A stretch of DNA of 64,000 nt from SCTM01 sp965279655 (GCA_965279655.1 OZ257255.1:3162001-3226000), one strand, 5' to 3'; shown: positions 53,866 through 62,780, counted from the first letter of the stretch. Notes: a model not told the origin generated them from the letters alone. Numbers and translations: made by a program.

Positions 53866-54776
53866 AGATCGCGCGCGACGCGGAGACCGAAGAACGAGAC
53901 CTTCATCGTTTCCTTGTCGCGGCCGCGCCAGGCGGCGCGCTGACGATCGGCCCGCGTCACCCAGCCGCCGCCGCGATTGGAGCGCAGGTCGCAGTGCTCC
54001 GCCGGCAGATAGGCGCCGCCGTCCACCGGTGCCGGCGGATAGTTGAGCGCATAGCAATCGCCCATCCACTCCCACACGTTGCCGATCATGTCGTAAAGGC
54101 CGTAGGCATTCGGCTTGAACTTCGCGACCGGCGACAAATCCGGATAGCCGTCGTCGCATGAGGCCGGGCCCCATTCCGGCGTCGGCCATTTCTTCGCGGC
54201 GGATTGATCGTAGACGTTGGCGTCCTTGCAGGCGGCCTGTCCGTCTTCGCCCCAGACATAGGTGGTCTTGGTGCCGGCGCGGGCGCTGTACTCCCATTCC
54301 GATTCGCTCGGCAGGCGGAACGGCTTGCCCGACGTCTTGGCGAGCCATTCGACATAGGCCTTCGCATCCAGCCACCCGACGCACACCACCGGTTCGTCGT
54401 CGGCGATCTTGCGCTTCAGGCCCGGGTTCTCCCACGTACGGGGCTCCGGAGATTGGGCGGAGAACACCCACATGCCGCAGGTGCCCTCGGAGATCTTGTG
54501 GTTGGTGGCTTTCATGAAAGCACGGAACTGGCCCACGGTGACTTCCGTACGGCCCATGGCGAACGCTTTCGCGAACGTGATTGTACGGATCGGCGTCTCC
54601 GGGCGATCAGGATCGCCCAAGTTCGAACCCATCTGGAAGCTGCCTTTGGGAATGACCACCACCTCCGGGCAGTCCGCGCAGTCCTTCAAGACCGCGCCAG
54701 GCTTGGGTTCCGCTGCCTGCAGTGAGCAGGCGCTTACCAAGACCACGAGCAATCCGACAACATTACCGATACGCAT
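53862..54776 (-). CDS. Formylglycine-generating-enzyme-fold (SUMF1-like) lipoprotein
   Basis: A 304-residue exported protein with an FGE-sulfatase domain over about 35-304. Landmarks are IPKGSFQMGSNLGDPDRPE, MGRTEVTVGQFRAFM, LPSESEWEYSARAG, YGLYDMIGNVWEWMGD and NRGGGWVTR. The signal ends in LVSACSLQ; VSAC could be a lipobox with Cys17. No sulfatase is in view, and many bacterial members are not true formylglycine enzymes but act in varied periplasmic roles. The start at 54776 gives a clean signal peptide, preferred to one 57 bp further upstream. Confidence 0.82.
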   Translation of the reverse strand: MRIGNVVGLLVVLVSACSLQAAEPKPGAVLKDCADCPEVVVIPKGSFQMGSNLGDPDRPETPIRTITFAKAFAMGRTEVTVGQFRAFMKATNHKISEGTCGMWVFSAQSPEPRTWENPGLKRKIADDEPVVCVGWLDAKAYVEWLAKTSGKPFRLPSESEWEYSARAGTKTTYVWGEDGQAACKDANVYDQSAAKKWPTPEWGPASCDDGYPDLSPVAKFKPNAYGLYDMIGNVWEWMGDCYALNYPPAPVDGGAYLPAEHCDLRSNRGGGWVTRADRQRAAWRGRDKETMKVSFFGLRVARDL

Positions 54777-54831
54777 TGTACGTCCCACTCCCCGAAAGGC
54801 TGGCGCAAACCCTAGCAAAGAATTGGCCGAC

Positions 54832-54843
54832 ACGGTGTACCGT
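54832..54843. promoter_or_regulatory. Palindrome likely bound by the GntR/HutC regulator
   Basis: ACGGT-GT-ACCGT has perfect 5-bp arms and contains GTGTAC, in line with the GT-N2-AC core of GntR-family operators. It sits between the divergent FGE-like and GntR genes, 68 bp before the latter's ATG, so autoregulation is plausible. Confidence 0.45.
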
Positions 54844-54911
54844 ATTGGGGGTTTCCCCTATGGTGCCCGCCGCGCGAGCAAGGCGTTTGGCCTGACACTG
54901 CGACTGCGACC

Positions 54912-55721
54912 ATGAACAAAGTCCCCACCGAAGCCATCAGCGACGGCACGCGACTGCCACGGTACTACCAGGTGTACCTGACGATCCGCGACTGGATCTT
55001 CAACGGTAACTACAGCCGCGGCGCGCAGCTGCCCACCGAGACCGAGTTGTGCGACACCTTCGGCGTGTCGCGCATCACCGTGCGCAAGGCGGTGGATCTG
55101 CTCGCGGAAGACAAATTGATCAGCCGCGAACAAGGCCGCGGCACGTTCGTCACCGGCGCCTCCGCCACGGCGCCGCCGCCGCTCACCGGCGACATGGATC
55201 AGCTGATCAAGCGCCTCGACGCCATGGCGACGCGCTCGGAGCTGAAGGACGTGAAGATCGACGAGGTCGAGCCGGACGAAGAGACCCGGGCCGATCTACG
55301 TCTGCACACCGGCGCGAAAGTCCAGCGCATCACGCTGGCGCGCAATTTGCGCGGCCGGCGCGTCGGCTACAGTTCCACCTACATCCCCGCGGACTTGAAT
55401 GTGCAGATCTCCGCCGAGGAGCTGTCGTCGTTCTCGCTGATCAGCATCCTGGAGAAGAAGGGCATCGACATCCTGAGCGCCGACCAGCTCATCGGCGGCA
55501 CGCTGGCGGACATGCAGGACGCCAATATGCTCGCCTGCGCCGTCGGCACGCCGCTGCTGCGCCTGCGGCTGGTGGTGTTCGATTCCGCCTATCGTCCGGT
55601 GGAGCGCCACGTCGCCACCTACCTCGCCGACTTCTACCAGCACCGGATCCACCTCGTGCGCCGGCCGAGCGAGATCGGCTTCCGATGGGCGCACGAGCAG
55701 AAGGCCGACGAAGCGAGCTGA
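54912..55721 (+). CDS. GntR family regulator, HutC/UTRA type
   Basis: A 269-residue repressor-type regulator. The winged helix is at about 15-85 (RDWIFNGNYSRGAQLPTETE, GVSRITVRKAVDLLAEDKLI, REQGRGTFV), the UTRA ligand domain at about 105-255 (YSSTYIPADL, LISILEKKGIDILSADQLIGG, LRLRLVVFDSAYRPVERHVATYLADFYQH). UTRA domains bind small effectors such as urocanate, sugars or amino-acid derivatives; the effector here is unknown. Its stop overlaps the start of the 83-residue gene (TGATG). Confidence 0.93.
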   Translation: MNKVPTEAISDGTRLPRYYQVYLTIRDWIFNGNYSRGAQLPTETELCDTFGVSRITVRKAVDLLAEDKLISREQGRGTFVTGASATAPPPLTGDMDQLIKRLDAMATRSELKDVKIDEVEPDEETRADLRLHTGAKVQRITLARNLRGRRVGYSSTYIPADLNVQISAEELSSFSLISILEKKGIDILSADQLIGGTLADMQDANMLACAVGTPLLRLRLVVFDSAYRPVERHVATYLADFYQHRIHLVRRPSEIGFRWAHEQKADEAS

Positions 55722-55972
55722 TGGCAACCGATCCGGTTCCATCCTTGTTGGCGATCGCGAAACAAACGCCCGATCCGCGCGCGGTGATGAAGTGGCTCGA
55801 TGCCTATCTCGGCACGCGGCCGCATGATGCAAAAGTCTCGGCGCTGAAGGGCCTGGAGCAAACCTTCACCGCGCTCGCGAGCGGCGCGGATGCGAAGGCG
55901 GCGAGCCTGGTGCTGCGCATGATTCAGCGCACGCAGGGCGATCTGGCGAGCAAGGGTGGGCGCAGAAAGTGA
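55721..55972 (+). CDS. Small protein of unknown function coupled to gntR
   Basis: An 83-residue protein not recognised from any family I know. It is mostly helical: PSLLAIAKQTPDPRAVMKWLDAYLG, then a Lys/Ala-rich helix and a basic end (ASKGGRRK). No signal peptide or membrane segment. The ATG shares one base with the gntR stop and the gene's own stop overlaps the next GTG by four bases, so it is part of a coupled gntR-83aa-azurin unit. The clean coupling at both ends supports a real gene. Confidence 0.6.
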   Translation: MATDPVPSLLAIAKQTPDPRAVMKWLDAYLGTRPHDAKVSALKGLEQTFTALASGADAKAASLVLRMIQRTQGDLASKGGRRK

Positions 55973-56418
55973 CCTCACGCCGCCTCGTCCTGTTCGGCCT
56001 TCTCGGTGCGGTGTCGCATCAAGCCGCTGCGGCCCAGGGCCGGCGCGTGCAATTGAACATCGCCTCCGACGGCGACGAGCTACTGTTCAAGCCGGACCGC
56101 CTCGCTTGCCCCGCCGGCGCGCGCGTGCGCCTGACCCTGCGGCACACCGGCGAGATCATCCACGACCCGCACAACTGGGTGCTGCTCAAACCCGGCGTCG
56201 AGGCCGCGTTTGTGGCGGATGCCGACCGGCAGGCGGAAGATGTGACGATCCCGCCCGGCGACGAACATATGGTGCTGGCCGCGACACCGCTCTGCCCCAT
56301 GGGCAAGACGGTATCCACGGAGTTCACAGCGCCCGCGCCGGGCAGCTATACTTTTGTGTGTTCGATTCCCGGGCATGGCGGGACCATGCGCGGCATCCTG
56401 ACCGTAACGCCGTCATAG
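55969..56418 (+). CDS. Azurin-like cupredoxin
   Basis: A 149-residue exported blue-copper-type protein. The signal peptide ends near residue 22 (HQAAAAQ). Copper ligands fit azurin: His68 (DPHNWVLL), Cys131, His136 and Met140 in FVCSIPGHGGTMRG. KPDRLACPAGARVRLTLRHTG is the azurin-like first-strand region, with an additional Cys47; its azurin disulfide partner is not evident. It should carry single electrons in the periplasm. It starts at a GTG coupled to the 83-residue gene; the 142-residue gene follows after 13 bp. Confidence 0.88.
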   Translation: MTSRRLVLFGLLGAVSHQAAAAQGRRVQLNIASDGDELLFKPDRLACPAGARVRLTLRHTGEIIHDPHNWVLLKPGVEAAFVADADRQAEDVTIPPGDEHMVLAATPLCPMGKTVSTEFTAPAPGSYTFVCSIPGHGGTMRGILTVTPS

Positions 56419-56431
56419 GAGTGAAATCGCC

Positions 56432-56860
56432 ATGCGCTTTCTGAAGACGCTCGCTATTTGCCTTGCCGCCACTCTGGCGCTCTCGTCAGGCGCATTCGCC
56501 GCGGACGCACCCCTGAAGGCGCCGGCGGATGTGAAGAAAGCGCTTGGCACGCTGAACCGCGTGGTGGGCCACATGGGGCGGCTGATCGACGCCAAGAATT
56601 TCGACCGTCTCTCCCATGAGAACGAAGAGATCGTGGAAGGCGCCGAGGCCTTGGAGAAGGCCATCGCCAACGAACCGGCCGCATTCAAGACGAAGGTGCA
56701 GGCCCTGGTGAAGAAGGCCGAAGCGCAGTCGGCCGAGGTCGCGCGCGTGGGCAAGGCAGATCGCGACGAAGCCAAAGCGCGCGGCGCGCTCGCCACCTTG
56801 GCCGCCAACGTCAAAGAGGTTGTCGCAGTGTTCCCGGCCGACGTTCAGCCAGCGCCCTAG
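56432..56860 (+). CDS. Exported helical protein of unknown function
   Basis: A 142-residue protein with a clear signal peptide (RFLKTLAICLAATLALSSGAFA, cut near 23). The mature part is an all-helical Lys/Glu/Ala-rich protein of a size like four-helix-bundle periplasmic proteins. It has no cysteine and no CxxCH, so it is not a c-type cytochrome. Cotranscription with the azurin-like gene suggests a linked periplasmic role. It converges with the binding-protein gene, 12 bp apart. Confidence 0.65.
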   Translation: MRFLKTLAICLAATLALSSGAFAADAPLKAPADVKKALGTLNRVVGHMGRLIDAKNFDRLSHENEEIVEGAEALEKAIANEPAAFKTKVQALVKKAEAQSAEVARVGKADRDEAKARGALATLAANVKEVVAVFPADVQPAP

Positions 56861-56872
56861 GCAGGGGCCGGC

Positions 56873-58384
56873 CTACTTCTTGACGCTGATGTTTTCGTAG
56901 ATCGGCGCGCGGTTGGCGATGGCGAAGCCTTCGAGCTTCTTGGTCACGCCGAATACGTCGAACTGCTCGCCCAGGTAAATCGCGGGAGCCGCGTCGTGGA
57001 ACAGCTTGGCGAGTTCGCCCAGCTGCGCGAGGCGTTTGTCGGCGTTGGTTTCCTCGTTGCTGGTCACGAGTTTCGCGGTGACCGCCTTGTCGCAGAAGAA
57101 GCCGTTGGGCCGCAGGCAGGAGTAGATCTCCATCGGCCGCGCCACGTCGTTATAGGGCGCCGCATTGAACGACAGAACGAAGCCGTCGGTCTCCTTATCC
57201 CAGGTGCCGCCGAGGTAGGATTCCATCCAGCTGCCGAAGGTGATGATCTTCATCGTCGTCGGCACGCCGATCTTGCCCAACTGGCTGGCGATGCTCTCGA
57301 AGACTCCGCGATCGCCGGGTGTGCGGTCGACCATCACCTCGAAGTTCATGGGAAACCCATTCGGGTAACCCGCTTCCGCGAGCAGCGCCTTGGCTTTCGC
57401 CGGGTCGTAGGGATAGGGCTTCACATCCGGGTTGTAGCCGACGACATCGCGCGCGGCCGGCTGACCCGACGGCGGGCTCAAGCCCCGCAACAGCGCCTGG
57501 TTGATCGCGGCCTTGTCGATGGCGTAGTTCAGCGCCTGGCGCACGCGCACATCCTTCAGCGCCGGATTGATCCCGCCCTCGACGCGCAGGCCCATCGACA
57601 TGACCGACATGGCGGGGCCCACGGCGCTGATCATCCCGGCAGCTTCGAGGGTGTCGATATCGTCCACGCCGATATTGCCGGCGATGTCGATCTGGCCCGA
57701 TTGCAGCGCCTGCACGCGGGTGGAGTTGTCCGGCAGGTTGATGATGATCAGCCGGTCGACTTTGGGCTTGCGCCACGACTGGGCGAACGCCTCAAGGGTG
57801 ATCTTCGCGGTGCCGCCCCAATCCTTCACGTGGAACGGGCCGGTGCCGCTGGGCGACTTCGCGAATTCGTCCACGCCGAGTTCGCGCCACGCGGTCGGCG
57901 CGGGAATCATCATGGACGACAAGCGCGCCGGCAGGATGGGGTCGGGCCGCGTGGTGTGAATGATCACCGCGCCGTCTTCGCCGGGCTCGGCCTTGCTGAT
58001 GCCGCGGATCTCGTTGGCGACAATCGCGCCCTTGATGTTGGCCTCGGGCGACTTCAGCCAATTGATCGCGGCGATCACGGCGGCGGCATCGAACGGCTCG
58101 CCGTTCGAGAACGTCACGTTCTTGCGCAGCGTGAACTGCCAGGCGGTGGGCGAAAGGGATTTCCAGCTGGTGGCGAGCGCGGGCGCGATGGCGCCGTTCT
58201 TGTCGAGACGGGTGAGCCCGTCATACATCGCCGACCAGAGATAGATGCCGGGCGAGCCGTTGCCGGTGTAGGGATTGCCGAAGGACGTCGGCAGACCTTT
58301 GCTGCCGTAGCGCAAGTCCACCGCGCCGGCCGGGAACGCCGCCATCGCGAATACAAGCGCAAAACCGAAAGACCGCAAGAACAT
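56873..58384 (-). CDS. ABC transporter substrate-binding protein, family 5 (peptide/nickel type)
   Basis: A 503-residue periplasmic binding protein: signal peptide to about residue 21 (FPAGA), then LRYGSKGLPTSFGNPYTG, YDGLTRLDKNGAIAPALATSWKSLSPTAWQFTLRKNVTF-type opening (the DppA/OppA core), and VRQALNYAIDKAAINQALL. Family 5 members take up peptides, glutathione or other small organics. No permease genes adjoin it, so it is an orphan or uses components elsewhere. A second member begins at the right edge. Confidence 0.93.
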   Translation of the reverse strand: MFLRSFGFALVFAMAAFPAGAVDLRYGSKGLPTSFGNPYTGNGSPGIYLWSAMYDGLTRLDKNGAIAPALATSWKSLSPTAWQFTLRKNVTFSNGEPFDAAAVIAAINWLKSPEANIKGAIVANEIRGISKAEPGEDGAVIIHTTRPDPILPARLSSMMIPAPTAWRELGVDEFAKSPSGTGPFHVKDWGGTAKITLEAFAQSWRKPKVDRLIIINLPDNSTRVQALQSGQIDIAGNIGVDDIDTLEAAGMISAVGPAMSVMSMGLRVEGGINPALKDVRVRQALNYAIDKAAINQALLRGLSPPSGQPAARDVVGYNPDVKPYPYDPAKAKALLAEAGYPNGFPMNFEVMVDRTPGDRGVFESIASQLGKIGVPTTMKIITFGSWMESYLGGTWDKETDGFVLSFNAAPYNDVARPMEIYSCLRPNGFFCDKAVTAKLVTSNEETNADKRLAQLGELAKLFHDAAPAIYLGEQFDVFGVTKKLEGFAIANRAPIYENISVKK

Positions 58385-58469
58385 GCCACACCCGTGCTGA
58401 ATCGCAGGCTCGGGTTGTAACGGGTCTGAGAGGGGGGGTAAATCGACCCGCCGACCAGTGACGCAGACG

Positions 58470-58787
58470 TTACTCTTCGGGGGCCACTGTCACCGTGATG
58501 CCGTCCAACGCGTCGGAGAGCTTGATCTGGCAGGACAGGCGCGAGTTGTCCGGGCGGTAGCTCTCGGTCTCTTCCACCAGTTCCTGCTCGTCCGGAGAGC
58601 GGGGCGGGAGCTTCGCCGCCCAGGCGCCGTCGATGAACACATGGCAGGTGGCGCAGGAGCAGCAACCGCCGCAGATTGCCTCCACGTCCATATTCGCGTC
58701 CCGGAGGACTTCCATGAGGGTCGCGCCACTTTGGCCTTGAAGGGTATGGGCCTGGCCGGCGCGGTTGGTGACGTGAATAGCGACCAT
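58470..58787 (-). CDS. 2Fe-2S ferredoxin, adrenodoxin/class I type
   Basis: A 105-residue ferredoxin with ligands Cys39, Cys45, Cys48 and Cys86 (C-x5-C-x2-C-x37-C) in EAICGGCCSCATCHVF and SRLSCQIKL. Extra Cys42 and Cys43 lie in the loop. The QSGATLMEVLRDANMDVEAICGG arrangement is that of ferredoxins serving P450 or ring-hydroxylating oxygenases and Fe-S assembly. No P450 or reductase lies next to it, so the partner is unknown. Confidence 0.92.
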   Translation of the reverse strand: MVAIHVTNRAGQAHTLQGQSGATLMEVLRDANMDVEAICGGCCSCATCHVFIDGAWAAKLPPRSPDEQELVEETESYRPDNSRLSCQIKLSDALDGITVTVAPEE

Positions 58788-58983
58788 GGTTTCCTCAGGA
58801 TGGGTGGAAGCGCGACGGTGGGTATCTCAGGTGCTGCCGCGTCGGCAAGGAATTTTCGCCGCGAGCGATCACGGTCTTTCTACTGTCCGCTAGGGGAAAT
58901 CCCTTATTTCCGCTTCCGATGGGGATAAAATACTGTGATCCGGAGGCCCGCACGGCGCGGGCGCGAAGGTAAGGAACTGGTTC

Positions 58984-60207
58984 ATGGCTCCCCCCCTACC
59001 CCCCACCTATGACCGGGTTGCCCCCAACGCCCTGGGCGCCACCGTCAGCCACGACGAAACCGCGCGATTCAACTTCCTGACCAGCATGAACGTCCACCTG
59101 GGCGGGAACGTGTTTCCAGGCACCAAGCTGGCGTTCGAGCAGCGGGTGAAGCCGGTGTTCAAGAAAACCCATCACCGCGAGATCGCGACGCGGGTGGAAG
59201 TGCGCGACGCCATGCGCACCGATCCCCTATATCAGGCATGGGCGGCGCTGCGGCGGAACAACATGGAGATGCGCCAGCAGGCGGGGCGTTCGGTCGTGTT
59301 CCGCCAACTCGACGGGCTTATCGATCGCGCGCGCGAATTGAACGATGCCAAGCCGACCCTGAAGCTGAATCCCGATACCAAGATCCCGCGCTACATTTCC
59401 GAAGTCGACAATCACTGTATGCCCGGCAGCTATACCGGCGAGGTCGTGCCGGAAGATGTGAGCGGTCCGGCGAACTATGATCTGGGCGTGTTCGTCACCG
59501 GCGCCGGCTCTATGTCGGCGCGCAACGACGGCGGCGGCCGCGCGATCGCGAAATTCGTGCGTGAGCGCTGGCCCGACTTCAAACCGAAGCGGATCATGGA
59601 TCTCGGCGGCGGCATCGGCACCAACACCCTGCCGATCGCCGCAGCCTTCCCCGAAGCGGAAGTGATCGTGGTCGACGTGGGCGCGCCGCTGCTGCGCTAC
59701 GGCCACGCGCGGGCGCAGGCCATGGGCTACGACAAGGTGAAGTTCGTCCAGGCCGCTCTGGAAGACCTTCCCTTCGAGCCGAATAGCTTCGACTGGATTC
59801 AGTCAACCATGTTCTGGCACGAGACATCGACGCTCGCGATTACCGACGGCATGAAGCGCATTCATGAACTGCTGGCGCCCGGCGGCATGACCCTCCATGC
59901 GGAACAGCCGAACTTTACCGAGAGCACGCCGCTGTGGGAGCAGTTCACCAAGGATTGGGACGCCTGGTACAATAACGAGCCGTTCTGGTCGAAATTGCAT
60001 ACCATGAACGTGCTCGACGTCATGACCGACGCGGGCTTTGACAGCGACAACCTGATCGAAGGCGGCGCAACATCCGACGTAGAGCCCGGTTTTTATCAAC
60101 CGTGGTCGAGTTCGCTGGCGCGTCATGCGCCGGAAAAGCAGGAAGCGGCGAAATCCAACCGCGGCTATAGCGGCAAGGGTTGGTATATGTTCGGCGCCTG
60201 GAAGTAG
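58984..60207 (+). CDS. Class I SAM-dependent methyltransferase
   Basis: A 407-residue enzyme. The Rossmann core starts near residue 200 with IMDLGGGIGTNTLPIAAAFPEAEVIVVD, with KFVQAALEDLPFEPNSFDWI and LLAPGGMTLHAEQPNF further on. The ~190-residue N-terminal part (FKKTHHREIATRVEV, AWAALRRNNMEMRQQAGRSV) is helical and may form a substrate or dimerisation domain, as in small-molecule O- and C-methyltransferases. The substrate is unknown. A 119-residue gene follows after 10 bp. Confidence 0.85.
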   Translation: MAPPLPPTYDRVAPNALGATVSHDETARFNFLTSMNVHLGGNVFPGTKLAFEQRVKPVFKKTHHREIATRVEVRDAMRTDPLYQAWAALRRNNMEMRQQAGRSVVFRQLDGLIDRARELNDAKPTLKLNPDTKIPRYISEVDNHCMPGSYTGEVVPEDVSGPANYDLGVFVTGAGSMSARNDGGGRAIAKFVRERWPDFKPKRIMDLGGGIGTNTLPIAAAFPEAEVIVVDVGAPLLRYGHARAQAMGYDKVKFVQAALEDLPFEPNSFDWIQSTMFWHETSTLAITDGMKRIHELLAPGGMTLHAEQPNFTESTPLWEQFTKDWDAWYNNEPFWSKLHTMNVLDVMTDAGFDSDNLIEGGATSDVEPGFYQPWSSSLARHAPEKQEAAKSNRGYSGKGWYMFGAWK

Positions 60208-60217
60208 GAGCGCACCC

Positions 60218-60577
60218 ATGAGCACACTCGACGTCAACACGCTGGCCAACGCGAAAGCCAAGGGTAAGCGCCCCTACTTCTTCGACGACCCGGCGGTGGA
60301 GCGCGTGCTGTCCATCACCATGGCGGTAGCCGGCGAACTCGCCGTCACCCGCGAGCGCCTCGACACCGTGGAGCGTCTATTGGAAGCTGGCACGCCGGTG
60401 AACAAGGCGAATATCGACGCCTACAAGCCGGACGACGAGGCGGCGCGCCAGCGGCAGGCTTGGCATGCGGAATACATCTCCCGCATCCTGCGCATCGTGC
60501 ACCAGGAACTGGAAGCGTTGCAGGCGACCGACGACGTGAGCCCGGAAGAACTCGCCGACAAGATCGCGGCGGCTTAA
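60218..60577 (+). CDS. Small protein of unknown function paired with the methyltransferase
   Basis: A 119-residue soluble, helical and acidic protein, not recognised. It opens MSTLDVNTLANAKAKGKRPYF, contains FFDDPAVERVLSITMAVAGELAV and RQAWHAEYISRILRIVHQELEAL, with no signal peptide. Position 10 bp after the methyltransferase suggests that both act together. It has PF-style compactness but I cannot name a family. Its stop overlaps the convergent MFS gene by four bases. Confidence 0.65.
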   Translation: MSTLDVNTLANAKAKGKRPYFFDDPAVERVLSITMAVAGELAVTRERLDTVERLLEAGTPVNKANIDAYKPDDEAARQRQAWHAEYISRILRIVHQELEALQATDDVSPEELADKIAAA

Positions 60578-61752
60578 GTCTCGCGCACGGTTTGCAAACG
60601 CCGCTCCAGGATCACCGCCAGTACCAAGCCGATGCAAAGACCGGCCGCGCCCACCGCGAAGGGCGCGGTGATGCCGACATGCGCGTAAATCGTGCCCGCC
60701 ACGGCGGGGCCGAGGAACCGCCCGAAGCTCGCCGCGCCCTGATAGGCGCCGAGCACCAGCCCCCGCTCATCCGGCGGCGCGAGTTTTGAGGCTACGGTCG
60801 GCAAAGTGATCGACAGCACCGCCGTGCCATAGGCGTTGAAGGTGGTCCCCACGATCAACAACGGAATGCCGTCCGTCACCACAAGACAAAGCAAGCCGAT
60901 GATGTAGACCACGATACCGGAGATCAGCACCTTGCCGTCACCGATCCGGCGGCTCAGGCGGGCGAGCGCGGTGCCCTGGAAAATGGTGATCAGAAGGCCG
61001 ACGTAAGCGAACACATAGCCTAGCTCGCGCGGCGACAGGCCGAAGAAGTCATGCAGCCAGAGCGCCACGGTGGTTTCGCGCTGCGCGACCGCGGTGAAAC
61101 AGATCGCGCCGAGAATCAGGACCATGGCGAGATTGCGGTTGCGCATGACGACGCGCACGGGCGCCAGGGGATGCGCGGGCACCCGGCGCGCCCCCGGGTT
61201 CGGCGCCTTGCTTTCCTTCAGGAAGAAGATGGTGCCGAGCAGCGCGATGATCGCCAGCGCGGCGGAGGCGAGCGCCGGCCGGGCAAAGTTGGCGTCGACG
61301 AGGGAATCGCCGCCGGCGAGAAAGCCGCTGATCGCCGGGCCGACCACGAACCCGAAACCGAACGCCGCGCCGATCTTGCCCATGCCCGCCGCGCGCGTCT
61401 CCGAGGTGGTGATGTCGCTCACATAGGCGTAGGCGGTCGAGAGGTTGCCCGCCGCAAACCCGCCGACCACGCGCGCGAGCAGTAGCAGCCAGATGGAGTC
61501 CGCGAACGCGAGGATGATGAAACCGATCGCCGTTCCCGCGACCGTGCCGATGAGCACGGGCTTGCGCCCGACACTGTCGCTGATGCGGCCCCAGATCGGC
61601 GCGCCGATGAATTGGAAGATCGAGAAGACCGCCGCGAGGATCGTGATGTATTCCGGCGTGACCCCAAGGCGCAACGCATAGAACGGAATCAACGGCGCCA
61701 GCACGCTGTTGCCGAGCATGCTGACGAACACGATCAGGACCAGGACGGGCAT
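60574..61752 (-). CDS. MFS transporter (drug/metabolite efflux type)
   Basis: A 392-residue transporter with 12 predicted helices. The loop 2-3 motif is GRISDSVGRKPVLIGT, and motif C-like SGFLAGGDSLVD-region and GFVVGPAISGFL occur in helix 5. This resembles the DHA1 group (tetracycline-type antiporters). The second half repeats with RLSRRIGDGKVLISG. The substrate is unknown; export of the methylated product of the neighbouring genes is a guess. Confidence 0.88.
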   Translation of the reverse strand: MPVLVLIVFVSMLGNSVLAPLIPFYALRLGVTPEYITILAAVFSIFQFIGAPIWGRISDSVGRKPVLIGTVAGTAIGFIILAFADSIWLLLLARVVGGFAAGNLSTAYAYVSDITTSETRAAGMGKIGAAFGFGFVVGPAISGFLAGGDSLVDANFARPALASAALAIIALLGTIFFLKESKAPNPGARRVPAHPLAPVRVVMRNRNLAMVLILGAICFTAVAQRETTVALWLHDFFGLSPRELGYVFAYVGLLITIFQGTALARLSRRIGDGKVLISGIVVYIIGLLCLVVTDGIPLLIVGTTFNAYGTAVLSITLPTVASKLAPPDERGLVLGAYQGAASFGRFLGPAVAGTIYAHVGITAPFAVGAAGLCIGLVLAVILERRLQTVRET

Positions 61753-61831
61753 GGTGCGGCGATCTTAGCGCATATCGAAATGCGCGACGGGGCTAAGTTT
61801 TAGTTTGGGCCCATAATCGCCGACGTTCTCA

Positions 61832-62608
61832 TTAGCCGATCGCGAGCAGCATCTCCGACAGTTCTTTCGGCTGGGTGACCATCACATCGTGGCCGGTGTC
61901 CATCGTCTTCCACGTCCATTCCGGCGTGCCCTTCGCGATGGCCTCCACCGGATCGGGGGCGCCGGTGTTGCGGCGCTGCGTGCAGCGGATGAACGTCTTC
62001 GGAATGCCCGCGATGCCGCCGTTCTTGTAGTGCACCGGCTCCGCGAGCGCTGGGAGGAAATGCGGCGTGAGATGCCGTTTGACCCACGGCAAGTCCGGAT
62101 GGTCCGCCGGAATGCCGAACGATGCGGGATCCGGAATCGCCACGAGGTAACCGTCCTTCGCGGTCTTGGCCCACTCCTGGCTGACCTCCGGCGCGAGGAA
62201 GGGCTTCCCGTCCACGGGAATCATCGCATCGAGAAAAACGAGGTGACGCAAACGCGGCTTGATCTGATCCGCCACGCGGGAAATCACAAGGCCCGCGTAG
62301 GAGTGGCCGACCAAGATCACATCGTCCAACTCTTCAAACGCGATCAGATTCACCAGGTCGGTGGCGTGGGTGGAACAATTGATCGACGGGTTCGCGAGAT
62401 GGGACTTCTCGCCAAAGCCGGTCAACGTCGGCACGAACACAGCATGTCCCGCGGCGCGCAATCGCGGCGTCACGTGCTTCCAACACCAGCCTCCGTGCCA
62501 CGCGCCGTGTACGAGAACGTACGTTTTCGGCTTCGCGGCCGCCCCTACATCCGAAGAGGCCATTGCAACCCCCGCTGCTGCAGCGCCGAACAGTTCCCGT
62601 CTTTTCAA
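61832..62608 (-). CDS. Alpha/beta hydrolase, exported esterase-like
   Basis: A 258-residue alpha/beta-hydrolase. VLVHGAWHGGWCWKHV (the oxyanion region), nucleophile Ser103 in LVGHSYAGLV, and DTGHDVMV with the catalytic His near 244. It resembles the salicylate-esterase/hydroxynitrile-lyase-like group. The N-terminus MKRRELFGAAAAGVAMASS has a twin arginine and hydrophobic stretch, so Tat export is possible. The substrate is unknown. It is divergent from the nitrilase-like gene. Confidence 0.88.
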   Translation of the reverse strand: MKRRELFGAAAAGVAMASSDVGAAAKPKTYVLVHGAWHGGWCWKHVTPRLRAAGHAVFVPTLTGFGEKSHLANPSINCSTHATDLVNLIAFEELDDVILVGHSYAGLVISRVADQIKPRLRHLVFLDAMIPVDGKPFLAPEVSQEWAKTAKDGYLVAIPDPASFGIPADHPDLPWVKRHLTPHFLPALAEPVHYKNGGIAGIPKTFIRCTQRRNTGAPDPVEAIAKGTPEWTWKTMDTGHDVMVTQPKELSEMLLAIG

Positions 62609-62700
62609 GGTCGATCCCCTATGAATTCCGACGCCTTGGGCGACATTTGTCCAATACTACGCAAGGTTCGCCTCCATGTCAGTTTGTCATGACTTTGCGA

Positions 62701-62718
62701 CGGCAAGTGCACTTGCCG
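62701..62718. promoter_or_regulatory. 18-bp perfect palindrome between hydrolase and nitrilase genes
   Basis: CGGCAAGTGCACTTGCCG is perfectly self-complementary, 62 bp before the nitrilase-like ATG and 92 bp before the divergent hydrolase ATG. It is a strong operator candidate that could control both directions; the regulator is not adjacent. Confidence 0.6.
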
Positions 62719-62780
62719 GAACCGTTTCCGCCCCCTAGCCTCCCTGCCACTTGGGGACCAGCAAGGTAGGGGTGTTGGAT

